From assembly GCA_021205385.1 (NCBI GenBank), contig JAJPXQ010000097.1:1-64000 (forward strand): 64,000 nt of DNA, given 5' to 3'. A program made the translations under genes and the position numbers. The notes below the pieces were generated by a model. The model was not told where the DNA came from. It made no database searches and saw only the letters and a list, made by a program, of their open reading frames with translations. This document shows, one piece after another, positions 45,709-52,756 of the stretch; position 1 is the first letter of the stretch; every line of letters begins with the position of its first letter. The DNA is from Lachnospiraceae bacterium. Its GTDB lineage: Bacteria; Bacillota; Clostridia; Lachnospirales; Lachnospiraceae.

Positions 45709-47699
45709 AAATCCGCTTCCTTACATTTTCCTATCAGGGAAAGGAATCTTTTCCCATACTTGCGGTATTTCTGTTCCCCCACGCCGGAGACGTCCAGCAT
45801 TTCCTGCCGGGAAGCAGGCGCCTTCGCCGCCATATCGATCAGGGTCTTATCGTTGAAAACAATATAGGGCGGTATGCCCTCCTCGCGCGCGATCTCCAGC
45901 CGCAGCTTCCGCAGCTCCGCAAACAGCCTGTAACCGGCCGCCGTGAGCGATTCTGAGCCCTTTGCTTTCTTTTCCTTCTTTGCTTTTGGCTTTCTCTGGG
46001 GGTGCTTATCCTCGTCGGTGATTTTGACGAACACCCTCGTTTCCGGATTTTGGAGAGCGGAGGTGTCCCCCAGCTTCAGCACCTGATAGGCTCCTAATGT
46101 GAGATAGCCTTCCAGTAGCAGCTGCTCCACCAGACGCCTCAATAAATTCCTGCTGACCGAGGCCAGCGCGCCATAGGATCGGTAATTCACCGTACCGGTT
46201 TCCTCCAGCCGCGCCGTCTTCGCACCGGAAACGGTGTCGATAATGATCGTTTTCCCATACCGGCCCTTCGCCTCGTACACGCAGTTCAGGATCTTTTTCG
46301 CCGCGTCCGTCATGTCCAGCGTCTCAAACTCGCGCAGGCAATTGCCGCAGTCCCCGCAGGGCTTTTCCGGATGTTCTCCGAAATATTTTAAAATATAATT
46401 GCGCAGGCATTCCGTCGTGTAACAGTAACGTTCCATGAGCCGCAGCCGCTGCGTATCCCGCTCTCTCACCGTCTCCCGGTCGGCGGCGTCCATCTCCGCC
46501 ATTTCCTTATGATCCAGTAGAAAACGGTTGATCACCATATCCTGCGGCGAGAACAGCAGGATGCATTTCGCCTCCAGTCCATCCCGCCCGGCTCTTCCCG
46601 CCTCCTGATAATAATTTTCCATGCTCTGAGGCATATTGTAGTGAATGACGAAGCGGACATTGGATTTATCGATTCCCATGCCGAAGGCATTCGTCGCCAC
46701 AACGATGCTCTTATAGTCAAAAACAAAATCCTCCTGCATCTGCTTACGTTCCGCGGCCTCCATCCCGGCGTGGTAACGGGCAACGGATATTCCTCTGCCC
46801 TTCAGCAGGGCAAACAGATTGTCAACATTCTTTCTCGTCGCGCAGTAAATGATGCCGCTCTCGCCCGTATGCTCCGCAATATAATCCAGCACGTAGCGGT
46901 CCTTGTCCGCGGGCCTCTCCACCTGAAAAAACAGATTTTCCCTGTCAAATCCGCTTACCAGCGTGTAGGGATTCAGAAGGCCCAGCGTGCAGACGATATC
47001 CTCGCGCACGGCCTCTGTCGCCGTCGCGGTGAAGGCGCTGATAATCGGGCGCTTTCCCAGCAGCCGCACAAACTCTACAATCTTCATATAGCTGGGGCGG
47101 AAATCCTGCCCCCACTGCGAGATACAATGCGCCTCATCCACCGTCACCATCGAGATGGAAACGCTTTTCGTCAGTTCCAGAAATCGCTCCGTGAGTAACC
47201 TCTCCGGCGCCACATAGAGAATCTTATAGAAGCCCTGCTTCGCTTTCCGTAACGTCTGGGAAAATGCGCTCTCCGAAAGAGAGCTGTTGATAAAAGCCGC
47301 GGAGATCCCCGCCTCCTGCAGCGCCTGCACCTGATCCTGCATGAGGGAGATGAGCGGGGAAATAACCAGCGTCACACCCGGCAGCAATACGGCAGGAACC
47401 TGATAACACAGCGATTTCCCGGCTCCCGTGGGCATGACCGCCAGCGTATCCCGCCCCGCCAGAATACTGTCAATCACGGCCCTTTGCCCGGGTCGGAACG
47501 AATCATAGCCAAACAGACCCTTCAAAGCTGCTTCCGGCGTCTCGTACTTCTGCTCATTTTCGGGATTGTCCTCCGGGAAATCCGTGGTGTCATAGACGGA
47601 TATGGCTTCCGGCTCCTCGAAATGCTCCGCCATCTCGAACAGAACGGCCCAGGAAGGGTCTTCCGTATTCTCAGGAGGAAGATTAAAGTTATCATTCAT
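45705..47699 (-). CDS. recQ: ATP-dependent DNA helicase RecQ
   Basis: 664-residue RecQ with a short acidic N-terminal extension (about 1-45). Walker A is MPTGAGKSLCYQ, the DEAH box follows, and the helicase motif VI is QEAGRAGRDG. The zinc-binding cysteines lie in CYTTECLRNYILKYFG and CGDCGNC. There is a winged helix and an HRDC domain at the C-terminus. It unwinds DNA 3' to 5' in repair. ATG at 47699 has GAGGT. A palindrome pair lies 15-61 bp upstream. Confidence 0.95.
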   Translation of the reverse strand: MNDNFNLPPENTEDPSWAVLFEMAEHFEEPEAISVYDTTDFPEDNPENEQKYETPEAALKGLFGYDSFRPGQRAVIDSILAGRDTLAVMPTGAGKSLCYQVPAVLLPGVTLVISPLISLMQDQVQALQEAGISAAFINSSLSESAFSQTLRKAKQGFYKILYVAPERLLTERFLELTKSVSISMVTVDEAHCISQWGQDFRPSYMKIVEFVRLLGKRPIISAFTATATEAVREDIVCTLGLLNPYTLVSGFDRENLFFQVERPADKDRYVLDYIAEHTGESGIIYCATRKNVDNLFALLKGRGISVARYHAGMEAAERKQMQEDFVFDYKSIVVATNAFGMGIDKSNVRFVIHYNMPQSMENYYQEAGRAGRDGLEAKCILLFSPQDMVINRFLLDHKEMAEMDAADRETVRERDTQRLRLMERYCYTTECLRNYILKYFGEHPEKPCGDCGNCLREFETLDMTDAAKKILNCVYEAKGRYGKTIIIDTVSGAKTARLEETGTVNYRSYGALASVSRNLLRRLVEQLLLEGYLTLGAYQVLKLGDTSALQNPETRVFVKITDEDKHPQRKPKAKKEKKAKGSESLTAAGYRLFAELRKLRLEIAREEGIPPYIVFNDKTLIDMAAKAPASRQEMLDVSGVGEQKYRKYGKRFLSLIGKCKEADF

Positions 47700-47713
47700 C
47701 GCAAGTACCTCTT

Positions 47714-47760
47714 GCAACCGATTTTGATTGCATTTTCATTTTGCAACCGTTTTCGATTGC
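47714..47760. repeat. Palindrome pair A, upstream of recQ
   Basis: Two 18-bp imperfect palindromes, GCAACCGATTTTGATTGC (47714-47731) and GCAACCGTTTTCGATTGC (47743-47760), start to start 29 bp. The arms fit GCAAYC and GRTTGC. They lie between recQ and the DUF3307 gene, beginning 15 bp before the recQ start. Same spacing and orientation as pair B. Confidence 0.75.
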
Positions 47761-47795
47761 TTCTGTATTTTTCGGAGTACATTGTGTTCGTTTTT

Positions 47796-48548
47796 TCAGG
47801 CAGACCAGTTTATTCTACAGACTGCAATACACCCGATCGCAATCAACGCACTCAGCAAAGTTCCTACCAGATACTTCTCCGCAAATGATTTATTTTCCAG
47901 CTGTTTAAATCTTGCCAGACTTTTTGCCGTCAACACAAATCCAATCGCGCCAAATTGACTCATTAAACCGAGTATTAGTATAATTTCTCTTTCTAATATG
48001 CCAATCCATGAGCCTGTCCTGATATCTTCATCTGTTGAGCTTTCACTTGTTTCCTGATCTTCCCGTTCTATTGTTGCAGGAATCGTCTTAAATACAAGCG
48101 AGACAAAAACTGCCGCTGGCTTCCCACATACCAACATTGCTATCACTGCAATAGTGCAATTCCTTATATCCAAACCGCTTATTGTTAGATAATCATTCAT
48201 CCGAAAAAGTGAATAACTTCCCCAAATATAAACAGTCAAAAATAGAATCAGAATGTGCATTACCTGATCAAACAGAAAAATTACACATTCTCGTTTTATA
48301 AATTTTTTATCACATTCCCTTTTCATCAAATCCACTACAAGATGTTCAAAATAAACCAAACATGATATTTTCAAGATTTCCATTTTCCATGTGTACCCAT
48401 TCAATATACAGAAACTTATTCCGGTCACGATGGTATACAACAGGCAATGTAACAGCATGTATATCATGGATTTCCTCTTTTCTTCAGCCACTTTATCTGT
48501 CTGGACATAAAAATCTCCAAGAATATGCCCAAGTAAAATCAACTCCAT
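47796..48548 (-). CDS. DUF3307 membrane protein, satD partner
   Basis: 250-residue integral membrane protein with about six hydrophobic segments. Polar residues within or near the first segments stand out: His8, Asp12, Gln16, Lys19, His34, His69, Asp73, Lys76, Asp94, Gln95, His98. The layout recalls membrane-bound metal-dependent hydrolases, though catalysis is not shown. The C-terminal LVGTLLS after AKSLARFKQLENKSFAEKY is typical of DUF3307. The satD stop codon is immediately followed by its ATG, with GGAGG in the satD end. AT-richer than neighbours. Confidence 0.75.
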   Translation of the reverse strand: MELILLGHILGDFYVQTDKVAEEKRKSMIYMLLHCLLYTIVTGISFCILNGYTWKMEILKISCLVYFEHLVVDLMKRECDKKFIKRECVIFLFDQVMHILILFLTVYIWGSYSLFRMNDYLTISGLDIRNCTIAVIAMLVCGKPAAVFVSLVFKTIPATIEREDQETSESSTDEDIRTGSWIGILEREIILILGLMSQFGAIGFVLTAKSLARFKQLENKSFAEKYLVGTLLSALIAIGCIAVCRINWSA

Positions 48549-49394
48549 CTACTTCCTCCCATAGTTCATCTTCACGTATTGCAAGGCTACATAGTCCAAT
48601 TCTCTTATTTTATAAGTGTTTCCTCTCTTCATAACAGAATCTACATTTTGTCTGGTACACTGTAATATTTCTGAAATCGTCTTTGCGGTATTCTTCTTAA
48701 CTATGACTTCCTCCGACGCAACAATCTTTCCGTCTATATAAATCGGCGAGACATTTGGCAGCGTTTTTATTCCAATGCCTCGTTCAGAACGTAAGCTGCT
48801 CCCCTTCAGCCCTTCCAATTTGTATTCAAATTTATCAGCAAGGATTTCTTTCACTAAATCATGCTTTTTTGAACTGAAATCATTTTGGACAAACGGAAAC
48901 AGTAATTCAATGATTACCTGAACAATATTCTGCATATAATTTTGCTGTCTCTTTAGCCCGAAAGAAGAATTTATGAAATGGTTTGCCAATATATCGTCTC
49001 CGTCGGAACGTATTCTAATATTCTGCAACCGTTTATCATGGGCTTCATTGATTGCCTGTCTGGCTTTGTGATAAGCTGGTCCATCCTGCTGCGTAGATAA
49101 ACCTTGTTCCATTTTAATCGTCCAGTCTCCGATTCCAACGCCTGCCCTTATCTTAACAGGATTCACAAGCAATTCAAACAGCCTGAAGTACAACAGCGCT
49201 GTCACGACATCGTTAAACAAACCCTGAAATTCGTCACCTGCGCTGAATATGACCTCACACTGTATTTCTTCATAAAACAGCTCATTCAAATTCTTTATGC
49301 ATCTGTCAATATATTGCTGTATTTCATTGCGATCAGGAAGATCATAGGTTTTCGATTTTTCGATATCCATAATCAAGGAAACATAATTACCCAT
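48549..49394 (-). CDS. SatD-family protein with cyclase-like N-terminus and C-terminal HTH
   Basis: 281-residue protein. The N-terminal domain has MDIEKSK (9-15), SAGDEFQG (51-58), RAGVGIGDW (83-91) and GPAYHKARQAI (105-115). This order resembles the D-x-D, GGDEF, SIG and ALYxAK positions of GGDEF cyclases. The C-terminal residues about 236-262 read as a helix-turn-helix (TAKTISEILQCTRQNVDSVM). SatD is named from a Streptococcus acid-tolerance locus; no function is established. GGAGGTG precedes the start. It is coupled with the DUF3307 gene. Confidence 0.78.
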   Translation of the reverse strand: MGNYVSLIMDIEKSKTYDLPDRNEIQQYIDRCIKNLNELFYEEIQCEVIFSAGDEFQGLFNDVVTALLYFRLFELLVNPVKIRAGVGIGDWTIKMEQGLSTQQDGPAYHKARQAINEAHDKRLQNIRIRSDGDDILANHFINSSFGLKRQQNYMQNIVQVIIELLFPFVQNDFSSKKHDLVKEILADKFEYKLEGLKGSSLRSERGIGIKTLPNVSPIYIDGKIVASEEVIVKKNTAKTISEILQCTRQNVDSVMKRGNTYKIRELDYVALQYVKMNYGRK

Positions 49395-49415
49395 ACGCGC
49401 ACCTCCACACCGTAT

Positions 49416-49444
49416 ATTTTATTACATATGTTTCCATTATGCAA
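49416..49444 (-). promoter_or_regulatory. Predicted satD promoter, overlapped by palindrome
   Basis: Minus-strand TTGCAT (49439-49444) and TAAAAT (49416-49421), 17-bp spacer. The -35 box overlaps the arm of the palindrome at 49441-49458, so a protein bound there would hinder RNA polymerase. Confidence 0.55.
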
Positions 49445-49487
49445 TCGTTTTTGATTGCATTTTTACTTTGCAATCATTTTCGGTTGC
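49441..49487. repeat. Palindrome pair B, upstream of satD
   Basis: GCAATCGTTTTTGATTGC (49441-49458) and GCAATCATTTTCGGTTGC (49470-49487). Start-to-start distance is 29 bp, as in pair A. The first is a perfect 6-bp dyad around a 6-nt centre. It begins 47 bp upstream of the satD start and overlaps the predicted -35 box. Confidence 0.8.
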
Positions 49488-49728
49488 ATTTTTATTGTCA
49501 TGAGAAATACATCTTCCGCCACATCCTGCTCCGACCAGACCAACATATTTGATGTTGGTCTGGTACTGTACCTCGCCAATGAGTATGGCTTTTATGAACT
49601 GGTGATGTATCTGGAAACAATTCGCAGGGAGCACATACACTTCATCCTGACAGGCGAAGCGCAAACCCGTCGTATGCCCCTGAGATGCTGAAATTTTCGG
49701 CATTCTCGGGGTACTTCTCTATGTTTGA
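49488..49728. other. Non-coding spacer with a 13-bp perfect inverted repeat
   Basis: No convincing gene is seen here; short open frames on both strands lack an RBS and family features. The only structure is ACCAGACCAACAT (49534-49546), a 5-nt loop, and ATGTTGGTCTGGT (49552-49564). It lacks a U tract, so it is not a typical terminator. Confidence 0.5.
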
Positions 49729-49905
49729 TTATGCCTCTGTCAGTTCATTACACAGGGGCAGCAAGGCATCCAGGCGCTCTACAATACGCTGCTGCTCCTC
49801 GATAGGTGGAATAGGGATTAAGGTTTGTATTATTTTCTCTTTTGATATATTAGGCTGTCCGCTACCAGCACCTTTCCCGATGAATTCACTATAGGAACAA
49901 ATAGC
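49729..49905 (-). pseudogene. hsdS remnant (type I restriction specificity subunit C-terminus)
   Basis: A minus-strand frame ending in TAA at 49729-49731 reads EFIGKGAGSGQPNIS, then KEKIIQTLIPIPPIEEQQRI and VERLDALLPLCNELTEA. This is the conserved end of an HsdS target-recognition domain and its coiled-coil arm (IPIPPIEEQ). About 50 residues remain, with a stop a few codons further upstream and no hsdM or hsdR nearby. It is the trace of a lost type I restriction-modification locus. Confidence 0.8.
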
Positions 49906-49974
49906 TCATTCCTAATAACAGAATCCTGTTATTTACAATCAATCGCTGATATTTATCTATCTGCGGCTTTTCTA

Positions 49975-50009
49975 ATTATACTTGAAATTATTATAATTTA
50001 AAGTATAAT
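49975..50009. promoter_or_regulatory. 35-bp near-perfect palindrome upstream of AAA ATPase
   Basis: ATTATACTTGAAATTAT, a central T, then the matching arm (16 of 17 bases pair) ending in AAGTATAAT. It ends 25 bp before the ATPase start and contains TATAAT-like sequence, so it may act as promoter and operator together. Confidence 0.6.
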
Positions 50010-50034
50010 AATAAGTGGGAAGGAAGGTGACATC

Positions 50035-51426
50035 ATGGAACGATTTATTGATCGGGAACTGGAAATGGAAACACTGCAAAGCGAGTATACAAGAAAAGGC
50101 AGCTCATTGGTCATTTTGTATGGACGACGAAGAGTGGGGAAAACCACGCTGATTTCTGAGTTCATTAAGGGCAAAAATGCCTTGTTTTTCCTTGCCAGTG
50201 AGGAATCCGAGGTTCAGAACCGAAATGCCTTCAAGGAGAAAGTAGCAGAATTTACAGACAGTGATTTGCTAAGGAGCGCGGATGTAAAAAGCTGGGATGC
50301 GCTGTTCAAAGCGATTATGGAAACAAGCTTTGACGGTAAGCCTGTCATTGTGCTGGATGAATTTCAATATCTGGGCAAAGCAAATCACGCTTTTCCCTCT
50401 ATTTTCCAGCGGATATGGGAGGAGATTTTGAAAAATCGGGAGGTCATGGTGATTTTGTGTGGTTCTCTGATTTCCATGATGGAGTCCCAGACGCTTGCCT
50501 ATAACAGCCCTCTGTATGGCAGACGAACAGCACAGATCAGGCTAAAACAACTCCCTTTCCGCTGCTATCATGAGTTTTTTCCCGGCAAAAGCCGCAGGGA
50601 CTTGATTGAAATGTATGCGGTAACGGGTGGGGTTCCCAAATATATTGAATCGTTCTCCGAGAGCAAGGATATTTTTTCTGCGATTGAGAAATGTGTTCTG
50701 AATCGTTCAGGTTATCTTTATGACGAACCGCATTTCCTGCTGCAGCAGGAAGTTGGCGAGGTGGGCAGTTACTTTTCTATTATCAAAGCAGTCGCTGCCG
50801 GTAATACGAAATTGTCATCGATTTCTTCGGTGTTGGAGATTAAGGCTACCAGCCTGACGAAGTATCTCAAAACACTGATTGATCTGGATATTCTGGAACG
50901 GGAAGTACCTGTCACTGAGGAACACCCGGAAAAGAGCAAAAAAGGCTTATATAAGATCAAGGACAACTATCTGCGGTTTTGGTTTGCCTTTGTATACCCT
51001 GATATGAGTTTTATTGAAAGCGGACAGAGTCGTATTGTCATGAATAAAATCCGTAAGAGTCTTGTGCGAAATCACACTGCATTTGTTTATGAGGATGTTT
51101 GCAGAGAACGAATGTGGGATTTGAATGGCGAAGGCGCATGGCCCTTCTATTTCTCCAGATTGGGGAGATACTGGGATTCTAGGAATGAAATTGATATTGT
51201 TGCCCTCGATCCGGAAGGTCGCAACATTATCTTTGGGGAGTGTAAATACTGGCAGGAACCGGTAAGTGTTTCTGTTCTCTACAATTTGGAGAAAAAGGCA
51301 AAAACTGTTTCCTGGCAGCAGAATGGACGGAAAGACTGGTATGTGCTTTTTGGCGCAGCCGGCTTCACTGATGATTTGACTGAATTGGCACAAGCCAGAG
51401 ATGATGTATTGCTTTTCAGTGAATAA
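50035..51426 (+). CDS. AAA ATPase with DUF234 nuclease-like C-terminus
   Basis: 463-residue ATPase of the archaeal-type family. Walker A is GRRRVGKTTL (30-39) and Walker B is VIVLDEFQYL (104-113). A winged-helix middle region (about 255-310) is followed by a DUF234-type C-terminal domain. Residues NEIDIVA (384-390) and GECKYW (401-406) form a possible PD-(D/E)xK nuclease site (Asp387, Glu402, Lys404). Roles of the family are not established; toxin or defence functions are suspected. AT-richer than the flanking genes, which suggests transfer. Confidence 0.82.
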   Translation: MERFIDRELEMETLQSEYTRKGSSLVILYGRRRVGKTTLISEFIKGKNALFFLASEESEVQNRNAFKEKVAEFTDSDLLRSADVKSWDALFKAIMETSFDGKPVIVLDEFQYLGKANHAFPSIFQRIWEEILKNREVMVILCGSLISMMESQTLAYNSPLYGRRTAQIRLKQLPFRCYHEFFPGKSRRDLIEMYAVTGGVPKYIESFSESKDIFSAIEKCVLNRSGYLYDEPHFLLQQEVGEVGSYFSIIKAVAAGNTKLSSISSVLEIKATSLTKYLKTLIDLDILEREVPVTEEHPEKSKKGLYKIKDNYLRFWFAFVYPDMSFIESGQSRIVMNKIRKSLVRNHTAFVYEDVCRERMWDLNGEGAWPFYFSRLGRYWDSRNEIDIVALDPEGRNIIFGECKYWQEPVSVSVLYNLEKKAKTVSWQQNGRKDWYVLFGAAGFTDDLTELAQARDDVLLFSE

Positions 51427-51469
51427 ATCCACCGTATTCCTTAATGTCCACAGTGTCCTCCCCTTCCTG

Positions 51470-51505
51470 TTACGAAATCAGGTGCATTTGCACCTTTTTT
51501 CGTAA
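51470..51505 (+). terminator. Terminator between ATPase and jetD
   Basis: A hairpin with inner arms AGGTGC and GCACCT, a loop ATTT, and outer arms TTACGAAA and TTTCGTAA. The plus-strand T-run follows the inner stem. It lies between the convergent ends of the ATPase (51426) and jetD (51512). Confidence 0.75.
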
Positions 51506-51511
51506 TAACTA

Positions 51512-52756
51512 TTATTCGATTTCCATGAATCTGTCAACAGAAACGACCCAGCTCACAATCTCCTGCTCGATCTTGCAGTCCTGCTCCAGCATGAACTGCA
51601 TTTCCTCCACATACTTTCCCTTTTCGATCAGCGTCTTCGCCTTCCTCCGGTCATTCTCCTCCATCGGCCTGCCATACTCGCGGTACTGCCTCAGCTCGTC
51701 GACTCCCATATGGATCGGCGCAAAATCGATCCCTGTCTTTTCCCGCAGATGTTCGATGATCAGGAAACCGTCCGGATCAAAGTCGCCGAAATGAAACCAC
51801 TGAAGGCCCTCGTTCTGCTCCGCGATGCGCCGCAGGAGACGCTGCCGCACCGTGTTGTGATATCCACTCAGAAAGAGATAAAACCAGCCCTCCTCCTTCA
51901 TCCGGTTAAAAGACGTCAGATTCTCGATCGTCATGACGCGTGGGGTGCGGATTTCAATTTTCTCAAGGCGCTCCAGGCTCTCGGATGACAGAGCCAGTGG
52001 CATTTCCTTTGAGAGCTCCATCGGCGGCAGATCGCGGAAGGTCAGCACCGCCGCGCCCTTGATATAGACATAGGACGGGTTACTGTGGACGCCATGCTCT
52101 CCCAGCAGAATCTGCTCCTTTTCCCGCTGATCGTCCACGCCGTCCAGAAGCTCCGCGTAATCGCCATATTTCTGAAGAATGCGACACACGCGCGTCCGGT
52201 ATTTCTTTTCAAACAGCTTGCTGTCGCCGAACTGCACGATCGACAGTTCCCGCTCCAGAAGTTCCTGCCTGTTTTCCAGAATCGTAAGGCATAAGGAGAG
52301 CAGTCGACCAGCCTCCTCCTGCGGATACTCCGTCCTGCGCCCCGCCTGCAGGCGGGCGATCTGCTCCCCGCAGAATCCGTCCAGGACAGGATTTTTGCCC
52401 AGATAAGCCTCATAGAACGAAATCTGCTCCTTGATAAGCGTATTCCTGTCTTTCCTTCCCAGTATTTCGTAGCAGGCCGGAAGCGCTTCCTCATTCAGCA
52501 GAATTTTCCGGATAATCATCCCTTTTCGTTCCAGCCGGATGAGCCCTGCCTCTTCCAGCCCTGTCAACTCCTCCTCAAAACGGCGGATCTTCTCCACGTC
52601 CGCGAAATCAGAATGATATTCGCGCAAGACGCTCTCCGGAGCGATGCTAAAGCTCTGATGTACCTGATTTTCGCCCTTGTAGGTTCTGCTGTTTTCATAT
52701 TTGTCCAGCAGCAGGGAGAGCACCTCCCGCTGCACCTTATCCGCGTTAAATTTCAT
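51512..52756 (-). CDS. jetD: Wadjet protein JetD (Toprim-type nuclease subunit)
   Basis: 414-residue JetD. N-terminal part helical; the C-terminal Toprim-like domain has the Glu in TIENLTSFN (near residue 272) and the DxD in HFGDFDPDGF (near 322). JetD cleaves plasmid DNA extruded by JetABC. The ATG overlaps the jetC tail by 11 bp. Last gene of the operon; a terminator-like hairpin follows. Confidence 0.88.
   Translation of the reverse strand: MKFNADKVQREVLSLLLDKYENSRTYKGENQVHQSFSIAPESVLREYHSDFADVEKIRRFEEELTGLEEAGLIRLERKGMIIRKILLNEEALPACYEILGRKDRNTLIKEQISFYEAYLGKNPVLDGFCGEQIARLQAGRRTEYPQEEAGRLLSLCLTILENRQELLERELSIVQFGDSKLFEKKYRTRVCRILQKYGDYAELLDGVDDQREKEQILLGEHGVHSNPSYVYIKGAAVLTFRDLPPMELSKEMPLALSSESLERLEKIEIRTPRVMTIENLTSFNRMKEEGWFYLFLSGYHNTVRQRLLRRIAEQNEGLQWFHFGDFDPDGFLIIEHLREKTGIDFAPIHMGVDELRQYREYGRPMEENDRRKAKTLIEKGKYVEEMQFMLEQDCKIEQEIVSWVVSVDRFMEIE

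Noticed and set aside
47796..49394. A known CBASS or Thoeris system
   Set aside because: No CD-NTase, TIR or SIR2-like motif is visible. The unit fits neither system by gene content, so the name SatD-DUF3307 is kept.
49437..49703. An 88-residue minus-strand frame and a 78-residue plus-strand frame here
   Set aside because: They run through the palindromes and the hairpin and overlap each other on opposite strands, without RBS or similarity.
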